64,000 nucleotides of DNA, taken from NCBI RefSeq assembly GCF_002127325.2, contig NC_035433.2:84308951-84372950 (forward strand). Direction: 5' to 3'. The translations under genes and the position numbers were made by a program. The notes beneath the pieces are model-generated. The model was not told the origin of the DNA and did no database searches. It worked only from the letters and a program-made list of their open reading frames with translations. Positions 32,657-44,936 of the stretch are shown one piece after another (the stretch's first letter is position 1; each line of letters opens with the position of its first letter). Source of the stretch: Helianthus annuus (Eukaryota > Streptophyta > Magnoliopsida > Asterales > Asteraceae).

Positions 32657-35600
32657 TTATTCCATGTTGAGCATACCAATCCTAGAGATCAAGCTTTCAA
32701 AGGTAGATGTGTCTAATGCTTTGGTTAGCACATCTGCCAGCTGATCCTTAGTTGGAACATGATGCAGAGAAATCAAACCTTTTTCATAGCAATCCCTCAC
32801 AAAGTGTTGTCTGATGTCGATATGTTTGGTGGTTGAACGGGAAACTGGATTTTTGATGATATTTTCTGCTGCCTGGCTGTCCAACATGAGTGGAGTCTTC
32901 AAGGCAGTGATACCAAAATCCAGTAACTGATTTTGAAGCTAGAGCAGTTGGGCTGTACAGCTTGCAGCAACTATGTATTCTGCCTCAGCAGTGGATGTGG
33001 AAACAGCTGCTTGCTTTTTGCTTTGCCAAGACACTAAGCAATTGCCTAGGAATTGGCACCCTCCTAAAGTGGACTTCCTTGTTTTATCACATCCAGCAAA
33101 GTCACTATCTGAGAAACCTGAAAGCTCAATTTTACCATCAGCTGGATACCAAATACCTAGTGTGGGAGCACCTTTGAGGTATCTTAATATCCTTTTTACA
33201 GCAATAAGGTTTGACTTTCTAGGGGATGATTGGGATCTTGCACAGACACATGTTGCAAACATGATATCTGGTCTAGATGCAGTTAGGTACAATAAAGACC
33301 CAATCATGCTTCTATATAAGGTCTGATCAACCAAATCATCCTTTTCTTCAGACATGACCAATTTGTTGGTTGCAATGGGTGTACTACATGGCTTACAATC
33401 ATCCATATCAAATTTCTTTAAAAGTTCTTTTGCATATTTGCCTTGATGGATGAAAGTGCCATTTTGCAGCTGCTTTACTTGGAGACCAAGAAAGCACTGG
33501 AGTTCACCCATTGCACTCATTTCAAACTCAGCTGTCATGAGTTGTCTGAACTCTTCACACATTTTATTACATGTGCTTCCAAAAATGATGTCATCCACAT
33601 AAATCTGGACAATCATCAAATCCTTTCCTCTCCATTTTAAAAACAGTGTTTTATCAATCCTGCCTCTGGTGAAACCAATGGAAAGTAAAAAGGTGGAAAG
33701 AGTTTCATACCAGGCTCTGGGTGCTTGTTTCAAGCCATACAAAGCTTTGTTTAGCTTGTAGACATGATCTGGATAAAATGGATCCTCAAAACCTGGAGGT
33801 TGACAGACATATACCTCTTCTTGAATCTTACCATAGAGGAATGCACATTTTATATCCATTTGGTACACCTTGATATTGTGGTTAACAGCAAAGGCCAGAA
33901 AGAGTCTGATTGCTTCAAGTCTTGCAACAGGAGCAAATGTTTCATCATAATCAATTCCCTCTTCTTGTCTGTAGCCTTGAACCACAAGCCTGGCTTTATT
34001 CTTGACAACAATGCCCCTTTCATCAGTTTTGTTTTTGAAGACCCACTTTGTGCCAATAGGACTTACATTCTCTGGCAGTGGTTCAAACTCCCATACTTGT
34101 TGTCTTCTGAACTGATGGAGCTCTTCTTGCATGGCCTCTACCCAGCTGTTGTCTTTCAGTGCCTCTTGGTACTTGACTGGCTGATGGAGTGATAGAAAGC
34201 CATCAAAAAAGACAAATGTTTTGGGACATCTTTCTTGTGAGCACCCCTTCATTAATGTTGCCAATGATTTGATCTGGTGGATGAGATTTCAAGAAGATTA
34301 GCTCTCCTTAGTAGGGAATGATGGCATTTTGTGGTGAAGGCTGCAGATGTGTATCATCTGAGCTAACCACTGCTGGTGACTTTGATGACCCAGCAGTGGC
34401 TTCAAAAGGTGGAGGCATTGGAGGTAAAGGTGTGAACACCTGCTGACTTTGATCCACTGTTTGAGGATTTTTGTCAGCAGTGGTTGATGAGGTGGAAGCA
34501 GTGGTTAAGGGGCTACTTTGGTCAACAACTGTTGAGGTAGCAGTGGTTGAGCTTTGACAACTGTTTTGAACAACTGATGCTCCCCCTTTTGAAACAGACT
34601 TTTGAGGAATGATGATTTCATATCCATAGTCTGGTGATGAATCCTCTGATGGACCTGTAGTGTTAGTCTTGACAGCAGTATTTTCAAAAGTGAATTTTTC
34701 AAGATCAAACAATTCTGCAGGATTTGCAGGGATTTTCAGTGATGAAAGTTCATTGAACTTTACATTCAAGGTCTCTTCCACTGCTTTGGTCCGTGTATTA
34801 AACACTTTGTAGGCCTTAGCAGTGGATGAGCATCCCAAGTGATATCCCATATCGATTTTGGCTGGAAATTTTGAGATAGAATCTTTTATGTTCAAAATGA
34901 AGCATGGGCAACCAAAAACTTTGAAATATGAGATTAATGGCTTTATTTTATACAGAATTTCATAAGGAGTCTTTTTGTGCCTGGAGTTGATTAAAACTCT
35001 GTTTTGGACATAGCAAGCAGTGTTTACTGCCTCTGCCCAAAAAGTTAATGGCAAACCTGAATCTGCAAGCATGGTTCTGGCAGCCTCAATCAATGTTCTG
35101 TTCTTTCTTTCAACAACTCCATTTTGCTCTGGTGTTCTAGGAATGCTGTACTGCCTTACAATCCCTTTCTTCACACAGAACGCATCCAACTCCTTATTTT
35201 TGAATTCTGTGCCATTGTCACTCCTGAAGACTTTTACTGGAAGGTCAAATTGCTTTTCAACCTGTGTAACAAAGTCTTGCAAAATGCCTGCAGTCTCATC
35301 TTTAGAGTGTAAAAAGAAGGTCCATGTAAACCTAGAGAAGTCATCAACAATAACCAAACAATATCTTTTCTTTTTGAGACTCATGACTTGCACTGGGCCA
35401 AACAAATCCATGTGCAGCATTTGCAAACACTGGGTTGTTTTGGACTCTTCAATGGACTTAAAAGAGCTCTTGTGCTGTTTTCCTTTTAAACAGGAAACAC
35501 AGTGTTCAAGACATGAAAACATTTTTTGTGGTAAGCCTCTTACTAAGCCATTTTTTTGAAATTTCATTGATTGTTTTGAGATTTGTGTGTCCCAGTCTTT

Positions 35601-36066
35601 TGTGCCATAGCTTTGTCTCTTTGTTAGAGGTAGCTGAGAACAGACAGGCATCAGCTCTGGGACACTCTCTTGACATGTCAACAGCATAAACATTGCCACT
35701 TTTTTGAGCAACAAGTTTTGTTGAGCCTTTCTTGATTATTGCTTCAATCTTACTAACCATTTCTGTTCCGACAATCCTACAACAATCCTTTGTGATGAAT
35801 GATCCAAACCCGTTATCACTCATTTGAGACACACTCAGGAGGTTGAATTTCAGATTATCAATAAGATTGACATTTTCAAATTTTATATTTCCAGACTTTA
35901 CAGTACCAGACCCCAGAACTTTTCCCTTACTATTATTACCAAAGGATATATCACCCCCTCCATGAATTTTGAAATCTTGAAGAAGGGCTTTACATCCTGT
36001 CATGTGCCTGGAGCCTCCACTATCTACATACCAATGACTATCTAAGCATGCAGAAGCTCCCTGCAC
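32657..36066 (-). pseudogene. RE4 pol (protease, integrase, RT, RNase H), disrupted
   Basis: Domains in order: protease (WYVDSGGSRHMTG near the start); GAG-pre-integrase (LWHKRLGHTN... then CVSCLKGKQHKS); integrase core (LHMDLFGPVQV, SDNGTEF, NGVVERKNRTLIEAARTM); Ser/Thr-rich linker; RT (GTKWVFKNKTD, YQMDIKCAFLYG, QIYVDDIIFGST); RNase H (SDSDFAGCDKTRKST, STAEAEYIVAA, STTKHIDIRQH, ADVLTKALD). Breaks: a frameshift in an A-run near 35553, TAA at 34310-34308, a frameshift near 34230, and TAG at 32941-32939. The catalytic residues themselves are retained. Length is normal for copia. Confidence 0.9.
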
Positions 36067-36079
36067 ATGAAGTAAAGGA

Positions 36080-39000
36080 TTAGTTCAAAAAGGTTTCCAA
36101 AGCCAACAGGGCTTTGGATGGGGTCTCAACAGTGTCTGGGATGGAGGCAGATGCATGGACAGTGGTTAGCTCAGGGGTTTGTACATTTTTGCGAATGTAT
36201 TTCTCTAACCACTGTTGGGGGTCTTGACCTATCATCTGTTGATAACCAAAAGGATGCCTGTTCACTTTTGGTTTAGAGGGCTTTTTGTAAGTCTCATAAA
36301 CGTGTGGAATCCTTTGGTATGATGCTTTTTCCTTGCCTTTTCTGAATTGATTGGCTGGAGGTGCATCTGTCACTTGTACATCCCTTTGAACAGATGTTTG
36401 GTTCAGCTGTTTTGTGACAGCAGTTTGAACAGGGATGGACAGTGGTTATTTCTTGGTGAACTTAACAGATGATGCTGATGAACTTAAGGATGTTTTTGCA
36501 GTGTACTCTTTCTTCTTTTCATCAAAGTTTTTGAGATACACACATTCCTTAGTTTTGTGGTTATTTTTACCACAGATGGTGCAGCTTGCAGCAGGTGAAA
36601 TGTTGCTTGTTTTGTTTATATCATATGCTTTTAGATGAAAACAATCTTTTGTTAGATGATTCTTCTTTTCACAGAATTCACAAAACAAGTTTTTGATCTT
36701 TTCTCTTTTCTTTCTTTTCTCAGATTCCTTTGCAACAGAGTTTTGAACCTCTGTTGGGATATCTTTGATAGGAATGACTCTTGCTTTTGGAGCTTTTACA
36801 CCATCAGTGGTTGTGAAATCCATTGGTTTAAAATTTTCAAGGATATCACACTCATCAGACCATGTGGGTTTAAATTGGTATTTCTCAATTTCCTCAAAAG
36901 TTGAGGATCCCACAGATCTTTCTAGAGTAATTTTGTTTCCAAGTTTGTCGGTTATTTTAACCTCTTGGCCATTTTTGTTGGTTGGTATGATTTCAGAAGA
37001 AACAGCTTGCATTGCAGCAGTGCTTGCAATGTCATCATATTTTCTATGACCTATACCAAACTTGACATTGCTTTTAAGCTGTTTCTCAAGCATAACCTCA
37101 TACCCTTTGCAAGACTCCACCCACCTTTCACAGGTGATCTGGGTAGACTCTAACTCCTTTTTGCAAACTTGGTATTTTTCTACCATAGTTTGGAGTTGAG
37201 TTTTGGTTATGCTTTGTTCTTCTTTCAAACTGCTGATCTCTTTATCTTTTTCAGCCAATTTGTTTCTAAGTTCTTTCAATGACTTTTCAAATTTGACCTC
37301 ATCAGACAAGATTTTATCTCAAGGTTTTCATTCACCTCTTTAATGTTAGCAAATGCAATAATACAGTTGTCTGAACACAGTTTTTCAAGAACTTGAGGTG
37401 ATACCTTAGCAGCAGCCATCATGGCACAATCACATTGATGATTGTCTTCTTCATCAGCTCTCTCTACTTCATCACCAGCTTTCTTCGGCTCTTCTTCCTC
37501 TTTGTCTTCTTTGGACCAAGGGTCGGTCAGTGGTTCAATCAGGGTTTCTGAATTTTCTTCCAGCAGTAGTTCACCAGCAACTGCAGTAACCACTGCTTCA
37601 GCAACTTCATCCACTATTTCAGCACTTAGCTGTTCACCTTCAGCTTCATCCCCTTCTGGTATTGACTCTAATGCCATCAAACAAAATTCGTCATTAAAAG
37701 CATCATTAGAAGCATATAGAGCAAAATTTTCATCACTAAGCTCTTCAGGCATGCTGCACCAATCAACAAAGCCTTGTGTGAAAAAGCTTTGCTGATCTGG
37801 TTGTGTCACAGTTGGAGCAGTTGTTTGAGGTGTAGCAGGTTGCACTTGTGCCTGAGGGACAGGGGCTTGAACATACTGAATTTGTGGAACAGTGGTTTGA
37901 ACATAATGCACCGGCACAGGGGTTGCAGCATAATGAGCAGTGTTAACATGTGCTGCAGGGGCATATTGGGTATAGTGCACAGTGTTTTGTTGTTGTGGTC
38001 TAGGATTTGTGCTAGGGTGAGTTATTATGGGACCAGTAGTTTGACTCCTACATTCTCTAGCAAAGTGACCTAGCCTACTACACTTGTAACACTTGATTTT
38101 CGATTTATCCAACCCCACCCTCAAATTTCCATGAAGCCCTGGAAATTTTCTCCTTGTTCTTTTGTAGAACTTGCTTGTTCTTACACTAAGCAAGGCCAAC
38201 TGATGCAAGATGTCCATATCCTCTAAGTCAGTGGGATCAAAATGTTGCAAATCATTCAGCTCAAAACATAAATTATCTGACATCTGGTTTTCAGTATTTG
38301 CTGTGAAAGCATAATTTGTAGAGTGAGAATAATAGTTGACGAAGTTACCCCCAGCTGTTATGTCAATAAAATGATCATAACTCTGATCCTTACTACTACT
38401 GCCAGATTCTTCCTGACCAAACAGAGTTGTGCTGCCGAATGAATAGTCATCAGCAACTTTACCAGACTCTTGCAACCTCCTTTTTTGGTTCAACTCCCTT
38501 TCATAGGTCAGGAGTCTACCACGGAGTGGGTCAGGGTCAGATCTTTGAATTCAGCTGAATTCCTAGTGACAAAAATAATTGTGTCCCATTTTTCTGGCAG
38601 TGATCTAAGGAACCTGCTATTTTGGGTTGCATTTGGAAATGTAACCTTAACAAGCCTTAGCTCACTGATGAGACAACTGAAACGTTCAAATTGTTGGGTT
38701 AGTGATTCCCCTTTGATGTGACAAAACGTTTCATACTGCTGATTCAGAATTTCCCTATTGTTTTCGATAACCTCCTCTGTTCCTCCGAACAGTTCCTTCA
38801 ATGCATCCCACAATTCTTTTGCACTGTCAAAATGTAACAGTCCAGCATAGATTTCGTTGGGGAGTGCAGAGGCTATGATGCTAAACGCTTTGGCATCCAG
38901 CTCAAACTTCTGAAAATCCAATTCAATGTAATTTTCAGTTGGTTTAGGAACGGATTTCTTTGCGTCCTCTGCGCTTGGCACCATAGGAACATGAGGACCG

Positions 39001-39146
39001 AAAACGACATACCTCCAACATCCAGTGTTTTGTTGAGCGAGGATGTGACGCATCCTTCGCTCCCAGATGTTGTACTCATTTCTTTTCAGCATAGGTGGTT
39101 TAAACAAAGAGCCAATGTTATTTTTATCATCTTGAGATTGCGACAT
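36080..39146 (-). pseudogene. RE4 gag (copia type, zinc knuckles), disrupted
   Basis: Starts at ATG 39146. The N-terminal copia gag domain has YNIWERRMRHIL, ELWDALKELFGG and FCHIKGESLTQQFERF. A knuckle CYKCSRLGHFAREC lies near 38080. A Gln/Val/Pro-rich stretch, a Glu-rich segment and a coiled coil (near 37300-37120) follow. Further knuckle-like CEFCEKKNHLTKDC and CTICGKNNHKTKEC lie near 36670-36560. Breaks: frameshifts near 38535 and 37310 (A-run) and TAA at 36448-36446. Gag ends with a stop at 36082-36080, 13 bases before pol in another frame. Confidence 0.85.
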
Positions 39147-39300
39147 CTTTCCGGTTGCTTTACAGGTACTGATTAATCAACTTTATCGGTGATTAAACCT
39201 TACTCTGTTTTTCAACACAACGAACAAACGATCAGTATCAACAATTTCGAGCTAAACTATTTACGTCAAAATGATTGTTAGATCAAGTTTGACTGTCCAG

Positions 39301-39312
39301 GCTCTGATACCA
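39301..39312 (-). other. RE4 primer-binding site
   Basis: The minus strand reads TGGTATCAGAGC directly inside the LTR end, a perfect match to initiator Met-tRNA. Confidence 0.92.
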
Positions 39313-39314
39313 AT

Positions 39315-40046
39315 TGTTAGGATCTGAGTTTAGATTGATTGTGATTTGTGTTTGAATTTAGATGAACAAATGAAAGAGTAGTGCGGCGGAATTTAATGGA
39401 ACCAAACTTTTCACAATCAAACAGAAGAAATGCTATCAATCATACATTTTCTAACACTGAATCAAATGATTAAATTTATTTTTAAACTCTGATTACAATG
39501 TGTGTATGATATGCAAACTCCCCCTCAGCCTGAGCTCAGTGTTTGTTCGTGCAGAAAGAAGATGGTGAATGAGCTAAACAGAACAGTACAGAGTACTGTT
39601 CTCTTTATAGGCACTTGCAAACCACTGAGCATCAAAGTTGACGTCACCATGAAAGTGACATCTAACCTCATAACAAACTCTAACCTCTGATCTATACAAA
39701 CACTGCTATGCTAACAACTGATATTACATTTCAATGCATAAACTAAACATAAACTGCTGCTGCATCCTTCCACTGCTGTGAGCCCAGCAGTACTTGTCAT
39801 GATCAGCAGTGCTTGAACCAAGGTAGTAGATCGAGCAGCAGAGCTTTAGTTCTTCTATCAGACTTTGTCTTGGTCAGCAGTTGTAGGTCAGCAGATTGCA
39901 TGATCAGCAGATAGGAGGTCAGCAGATGTTGAAACCACTTTCAAGGGGAGAGACTTGCAACCAGACATCTACTTGTTTTGAATTTACTGCTGTGATCCAG
40001 TTTTGGCTTTTATTATCTGTTCCTTTGGTAGGGTTCAATCCCAACA
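39315..40046 (-). mobile_element. RE4 5' LTR (right in window)
   Basis: 732 bp, about 97.7% identical to 27384-28114, with the same ends. The leader to gag is only about 170 bases and holds no word array of the RE3 type. Confidence 0.93.
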
Positions 40047-40051
40047 TTGTC
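40047..40051. repeat. Target-site duplication of RE4, right copy
   Basis: TTGTC after CCCAACA; identical to 27379-27383. Confidence 0.92.
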
Positions 40052-43000
40052 TTTATTTAAAAACTTCGAAGGGTTTTCAATGGCAGAATTTCGATGAAAT
40101 GTATGAGACGGATTGGATTGCGTAGCCTTAGCTTTAGGTTTCCAATGCTTGTTTGACCATTTAGAATTGTAGTTACCAAAAGCTTTATATTGATTTCTTC
40201 GAAAATCATTTTGTTTATTTTGTTTTTTACGTTTGGCTGCATTCCAATCTTGATCAGAAGGTTTAGTCTTACGATAGTTGTTTTTCATTGTCTTAGACTT
40301 TTCAGTCGTCATTGACTCTGAACAACGATATCGGTTAGACTTGACCTTTTGATCTTGCACAAACTTCTTCTTGGACTGGGCACTTGGGAATTGAACACAG
40401 TTTCTGGCAATGTGTCCAGCAATTCCACAATTAAAACATGTTTGCCGTTTCATTGTGTGAGTATTTTGAAAATTTTGATACTTTAATGAGGAATCTTTGT
40501 TTGGTTTTGAATGATTTAACGTTTTGGTTTTCCTAATATGTTTTGCTTGTGGCTGTTCTGAGCGTTTTGGTGTCTGCTGATTAGAATCTACACATTCATG
40601 TAATGTTGATGAACAATTTGACACCCTTTCTTTACCGTGATCATCATTTGAAGTTGATGTTTTAATTTCAAAAACATTTTCTGATGACTCTTTATTTAAC
40701 TCAAAACCTTTTTCTTCTTTACCAGATTCAGTTTCATTATTTGAACATGCAGAAGTCTCATCAATATGCGTTTCATCAATACATTTATCATGTGAAAGTA
40801 ACTCAGGTTCAATTTCCACTACAGTTTCCAATAGGATCCCACTAGATTCAACATTAGGGATGCCCATTGAGACAGATTCAGAAGAAGAATCACAAAACTC
40901 TTGATTTTCTTGTGAAGAAGTTTCAGTGGTTTCACTGAATGTGTCCTGAGGGACCTTACCTGTAACACTGTCATCAACCAAAAGGTTAGAATCATCACAT
41001 TCACAATCATTAACTAAAGAAAATTCATCACCAGACTTATTGTTCAAAGTTTCACGACAAACATTATCAGTTTTGCCCAAAACATCAGGGTCACTAGACG
41101 AAACATAAGCACAAAATGACGCAAACAAAGACCGACCAAAAGCAATATCAGATTCAGTTTGTTCAAAATAATTTTCAGAAATATTAGTATGAACAACTGG
41201 TTCACTCCCAAGAACATCTCCACACTTTACTTCAGATACTTTATCTGCACATGAAGACGAAGTGTTAGGATCAATTGAGCCTTTAGAAACAAAGTTTATC
41301 GGAGCAGACTTCTGTTTCTCAATTGGTCTGTCATTAAATGATGACTTATTGTTTTTTGGGACCATAAGTCATTTTACTTTCATTCATCATCTCCTCCTCA
41401 GTCATGGGCAAATAAGTATAATTGTCATTATAGGGAGGAGGAGCCTGATTAAAACCCAAACCACGCCCTTTCTTTTCCTTGTACGCGAGTTGTTGATCAC
41501 ACAAGTTTTTGACTAATTTGCTGGAAGAATCAAATTTCTTAATATTAAGCTCATTTATTTGATATCTATCTCTGATATCTTCCAGTTCCTTAGTTACAGT
41601 GCAAAGTTTCTCCTGAACATATAAGAGTTGACTTGATTTCACACTTAGATCATCCTTGAGTTTGACGATGTCTTTTCGCTGAGCTTCAATCTTTTCTTTA
41701 TAATGTTTTTCGTTTTTTGATAAACTTCAACTTGATAATCTTGAATTAGCTCAGCATTGTGTATTCTATAAACTTCAACTCTTTGTCTATACTCAGGAGT
41801 ACAGAAAGTAAAAAGTACCTCTTCTTTGGTGAGACCTTTGACTGGAGCTGAAAGAATCTGGGTCATGAGAGCCAAGTTTTCAGCTGATGCCTCCTCCTCT
41901 GGTACAGAAACTTGATCATTTGAAGTCATGAAAGCAATGTTGGTTGAAGCAGCTTGATTTTCTGGAGCTGAAATGTTCAGTCGCTCAATTTCAGAATTCC
42001 AATCAAAGTTGATGTCAGGCTGAACCACCAAGGCTTGAGCTAATCCCAGTGGTTGAGGACTTCCAGTAGCAGCATCATCCGTTATACTTGATATGGTCAC
42101 AAGAGCTCTTTCTTGATTTGGTGTTACGGGCTGAGCAGGAGTCTGTTCTCTATTAATCGGAGGCTTTGTGCAGTTTCGAGCATAGTGTCCCTCCTCATGA
42201 CAGTTGTAGCAGCGTAGTTTAAAAGGCACTGTAGAAGCTCCTTCAAATGAGGCACCCCATCTGTTTTTACCAGTTCTTTTCATAAACCTAGTTGCCCTGA
42301 ATGCAGCCATAGCCATCTGCCAAGTGATGTCCATTTCTTCAACATCATCAGGATGAATCTGATGTAAGTCATCACCACACCATTTAGGAGGGTCAAATTT
42401 TCCTGCAACAAATGCATTCAAACAGTTTATAACAGAGGCTGCGATATCCAGATTTTCTTTAGACTGTCGTGTAAAGAAAGCAATCATCTCATTATTCACA
42501 GTGGAAGTAGGAGCAGCAGAGGATGCATTCACAGCGGAAGCAGAAGCAGCAGTAGAAAGTGATGGAGCATTTTGTGTAGAAGACCCAGAGTAATAGACAT
42601 TTGCTAAAGTAGGGGCAGCCTTAGCAGATGTCGCGTTGCTAAACATTTGAAATCTTCCTTGAGACAAGAGAGCTGTGTTGTTATTGTTTGACGAAGTACG
42701 AGCAACAGAGAATCCTGCAGCTAGCATGTTGTTCTTATCGTTGGTTTCCCTTTGTTTATCATCTAGTTCACAGGCTTTGATATGAGAAATCATCTCTGAC
42801 AAACTGCACCTAGCAAGATCTTTTGTTTTCTTGATCATTGCAACATGATGATCCCAGCTCTTTGGTAATGCATTCAAAAGTTGTCTATTTGTTGAAGCAT
42901 TTGATGTATGAATTTCTTCCATCTGCATTTGAGTGACTAGTTTGACAAACCTCTGAAGTTGGTTATCAACAGTTTCTCCATAGATATGGTTGAAATTGTT

Positions 43001-43447
43001 GAAATTTTGTCTCAGCAAATTTCTTCGACTCTCCTTCATGTCCTCATTTCCTTCATAAACATCGATCAGAGATTCCCACAGTTCCTTGGCAGATTTGCAG
43101 GGAAGAAAGCCAATAGCAATATCTGGACCCAATCCCATGGTCAAATAGGACAGTGCTCTTTCATCTTCTTCAATTATATTGAAATCATCTTCAGTATATT
43201 CACTTTTGAGTTTCTTTACTTTTACTCCTGGTTCAGTAGGACTATCTGTCATGATCTCCCTTGGACCTCTCATAATACTTCTCCAAATTTTAGAATCCTT
43301 GACCTTTACATGTTGTTCAAAACGCCACTTCCACTCAGGAAAGTCGTTAGCATCGGTCAACCTTGGAATGCGTGTAGTGGTTCCAACCTTTGAATCCAGT
43401 TCTTGTTGTTTGTTAAGGGCAGCCAAGTCAACATTATTTGAAGACAT
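40052..43447 (-). pseudogene. RE3 gag, main part, right of RE4
   Basis: Starts at ATG 43447. Copia gag domain: FPEWKWRFEQHVKVKDSKIW, ELWESLIDVYEGNEDM, NHIYGETVDNQLQRFVKL and LPKSWDHHVAMIKKT. A knuckle CYNCHEEGHYARNC lies near 42200. A coiled-coil region spans about 41820-41470. A Ser/Glu/Asp-rich acidic stretch and a second knuckle CFNCGIAGHIARNC near 40430 follow, then a Lys/Asn-rich tail. Frameshifts occur near 41700 and 41330. The frame runs into RE4 at 40051 and its last codons are at 27378-27297. The gag is unusually long (over 1100 codons) with two separated knuckles. Confidence 0.85.
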
Positions 43448-44157
43448 GATTAATTAATCAATTAATTATTTTAAGTCCAAAGATTATGTTCAAAGTTCAA
43501 AGTCCAAAGTCCAAATCACATTGCAAAATGTTGTTGCGAGTCGAGACCACGGTTGCGAGTCGAGACAATAATGAAGATGAATCGAGACCACAGATGGTTG
43601 CGAGTCGAGACCAAAAGCAGACAACTCCAGACTGAAAATGGTTGCGAGTCGAGACAATAATGAAGATGACTCGAGACCACAGATGGTTGCGAGTCGAGAC
43701 CAAAAGCAGACAACTCGAGACTGAAAATGGTTGCGAGTCGAGACTAGCAGTGAACAACTCGAGACCAAGGCTGGTTACGAGTCGAGACAGCAAGTTCACA
43801 AGTCGAGATATGCTGATTTCGAGTCGAGACCATGCAAAACAAACAAAGTGATAAAACCAGCAGAAATCCTTGATTATCAGCAACTTCCAAAATTCAAAGA
43901 TTTTGAAATCTTTGAATTTTAATCCTCAACAAACTTCCGAAAAATCAGCAAACAACTCACTGAAATCACACAAACCAAAATCAGTAAATTCTTTCAATAA
44001 TTTCTAAGAACAGTTTGGAGATTGAATGATCCGAAAAACAGAACATGCAACCAAAACTGTTGTCACTGCAAAACAAACACTATCAAAACTGGATCAATAA
44101 TATAAGATATCCTTGAATCTGAATGATATCAAAACTGAACCAAGAATTGGTTTCTTG
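43448..44157 (-). other. RE3 leader between PBS and gag, with GAGTCGAGAC word array
   Basis: 43530-43830 holds eight exact CGAGTCGAGAC words (plus strand) and about six variants. Within it a unit of about 90 bp (ACAGATGGTTGCGAGTCGAG ... ACTGAAAATGG) is duplicated in tandem (43590 and 43680). The rest of the leader is AT-rich without an ORF. The overlapping ORFs at 43490-43922 are artefacts of the array. Confidence 0.8.
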
Positions 44158-44169
44158 GCTCTGATACCA
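44158..44169 (-). other. RE3 primer-binding site
   Basis: The minus strand reads TGGTATCAGAGC, two bases inside the LTR end (TTTTACA). Confidence 0.92.
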
Positions 44170-44171
44170 AT

Positions 44172-44560
44172 TGTAAAACCTGATAGGACCTTTTAATGAT
44201 ATCAAACGTGACTTGTGAAAGTGCGGAAATCAATCACAAGTTGATTCAAGAATAATAGTATGAATGAGACATTGATATTCAAACACAAACCGAAATATCT
44301 TGCATTCAAAGATGAACAATGGCTGATACAAGACTTCCTTGTTTCGACTGGTCGTTCCTTGTTCGCTCCTTCTAACCGATCAACCTCAACCAAATGGTTG
44401 AGGTTAACTTAAATACTAAACACATGGATCACTAGGCCCACACGAAACCGGCCAAAACTAACCCAACCCATACATGTCGACCCAAAATATAAACTAAACA
44501 ATTACAAAATCAATCCTTTAACTATGCAATCCTTCATGTATAAACCTTCAGGTTCCAACA
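44172..44560 (-). mobile_element. RE3 5' LTR
   Basis: 389 bp; on the plus strand it starts TGTAAAACCTGATAGG and ends CAGGTTCCAACA. Its 44279-44560 part matches 19079-19360. It has no GAGTCG words, so the words of RE3 are confined to the leader and the internal transcription unit. Confidence 0.92.
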
Positions 44561-44936
44561 AGTTTATTATTGTAATGGGCTTGGAAAATGACCTAGCCCA
44601 ATAGGAAGCGTAGTTCACAGACATGTGGTATATAAACATGTTTTATGATTAGGGTTTCAGGAGTCAGAACAACTAAGAGAATTCTAGAGAGAGAAAACAT
44701 TTTAGAGAGAGAGAATTCGAATTAGGGTTTGTAGAGCAAGATCACAGATAGTGGATGTGAGGTTGTGCGAGTCTTAAATTGATTGTAAAACGTTTCGTTT
44801 GGATAATCAATAGAAGACCGATTAATTTGTGAATTCTGTTTCTACTCGTTTCTATGATATTCCGATCTAGAGGATTCCACACTCTAGATTGGATTGACAA
44901 TTCTGTCAAAGATCCATACGAACAAGGGGACCTACA
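44561..44936 (+). mobile_element. RE2 3' LTR, right part
   Basis: It begins AGTTTATTATTGTAATGGGC, the equivalent of 14172 onward, and runs to GGGGACCTACA. Together with 19014-19078 it rebuilds the LTR except for 23 bp. Confidence 0.88.

Larger units (their letters stand above)
27384..40046 (-). mobile_element. RE4: complete SIRE/Maximus-type Ty1/copia element
   Basis: 12,663 bp with LTRs of 731 and 732 bp, a perfect TTGTC duplication, PBS (39312-39301), gag (39146-36080), pol (36066-32657), an internal TATA (32277-32269), third ORF (32141-28164) and a polypurine tract at 28126-28115. I count about 16 substitutions and one indel between the LTRs (about 2.3%), so it is the youngest or nearly youngest insertion of the nest. 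Every ORF carries stops or frameshifts. Confidence 0.95.
19079..44560 (-). mobile_element. RE3: SIRE/Maximus-type Ty1/copia element, interrupted by RE4
   Basis: On the minus strand: 5' LTR (44560-44172), PBS, word-rich leader, gag (from 43447), pol (27285-23905), spacer, internal promoter, intron, third ORF (22025-19398), polypurine tract, and 3' LTR (19360-19079, truncated). Without RE4 it is about 12.8 kb. The LTRs differ at 7 of 282 shared positions (2.5%). RE4 sits in the C-terminal part of gag. Confidence 0.9.
14084..44936 (+). mobile_element. RE2: copia-type element with gag only, 3' LTR split by RE3
   Basis: 5' LTR 14084-14546, PBS 14549-14560, leader, gag (15514-17318), non-coding spacer, polypurine tract 19003-19009, and 3' LTR 19014-19078 plus 44561-44936. 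No protease, integrase, RT or third ORF lies between gag and the 3' LTR. It is therefore a non-autonomous or internally deleted relative of RE1/RE3. The two LTRs differ by roughly 5%, the oldest measurable in the nest. Confidence 0.8.

Noticed and set aside
43530..43830. CRISPR-like array
   Set aside because: The repeated words are 10-11 bases with irregular spacing and orientation, inside the leader of a plant retrotransposon; no cas genes or uniform spacers.
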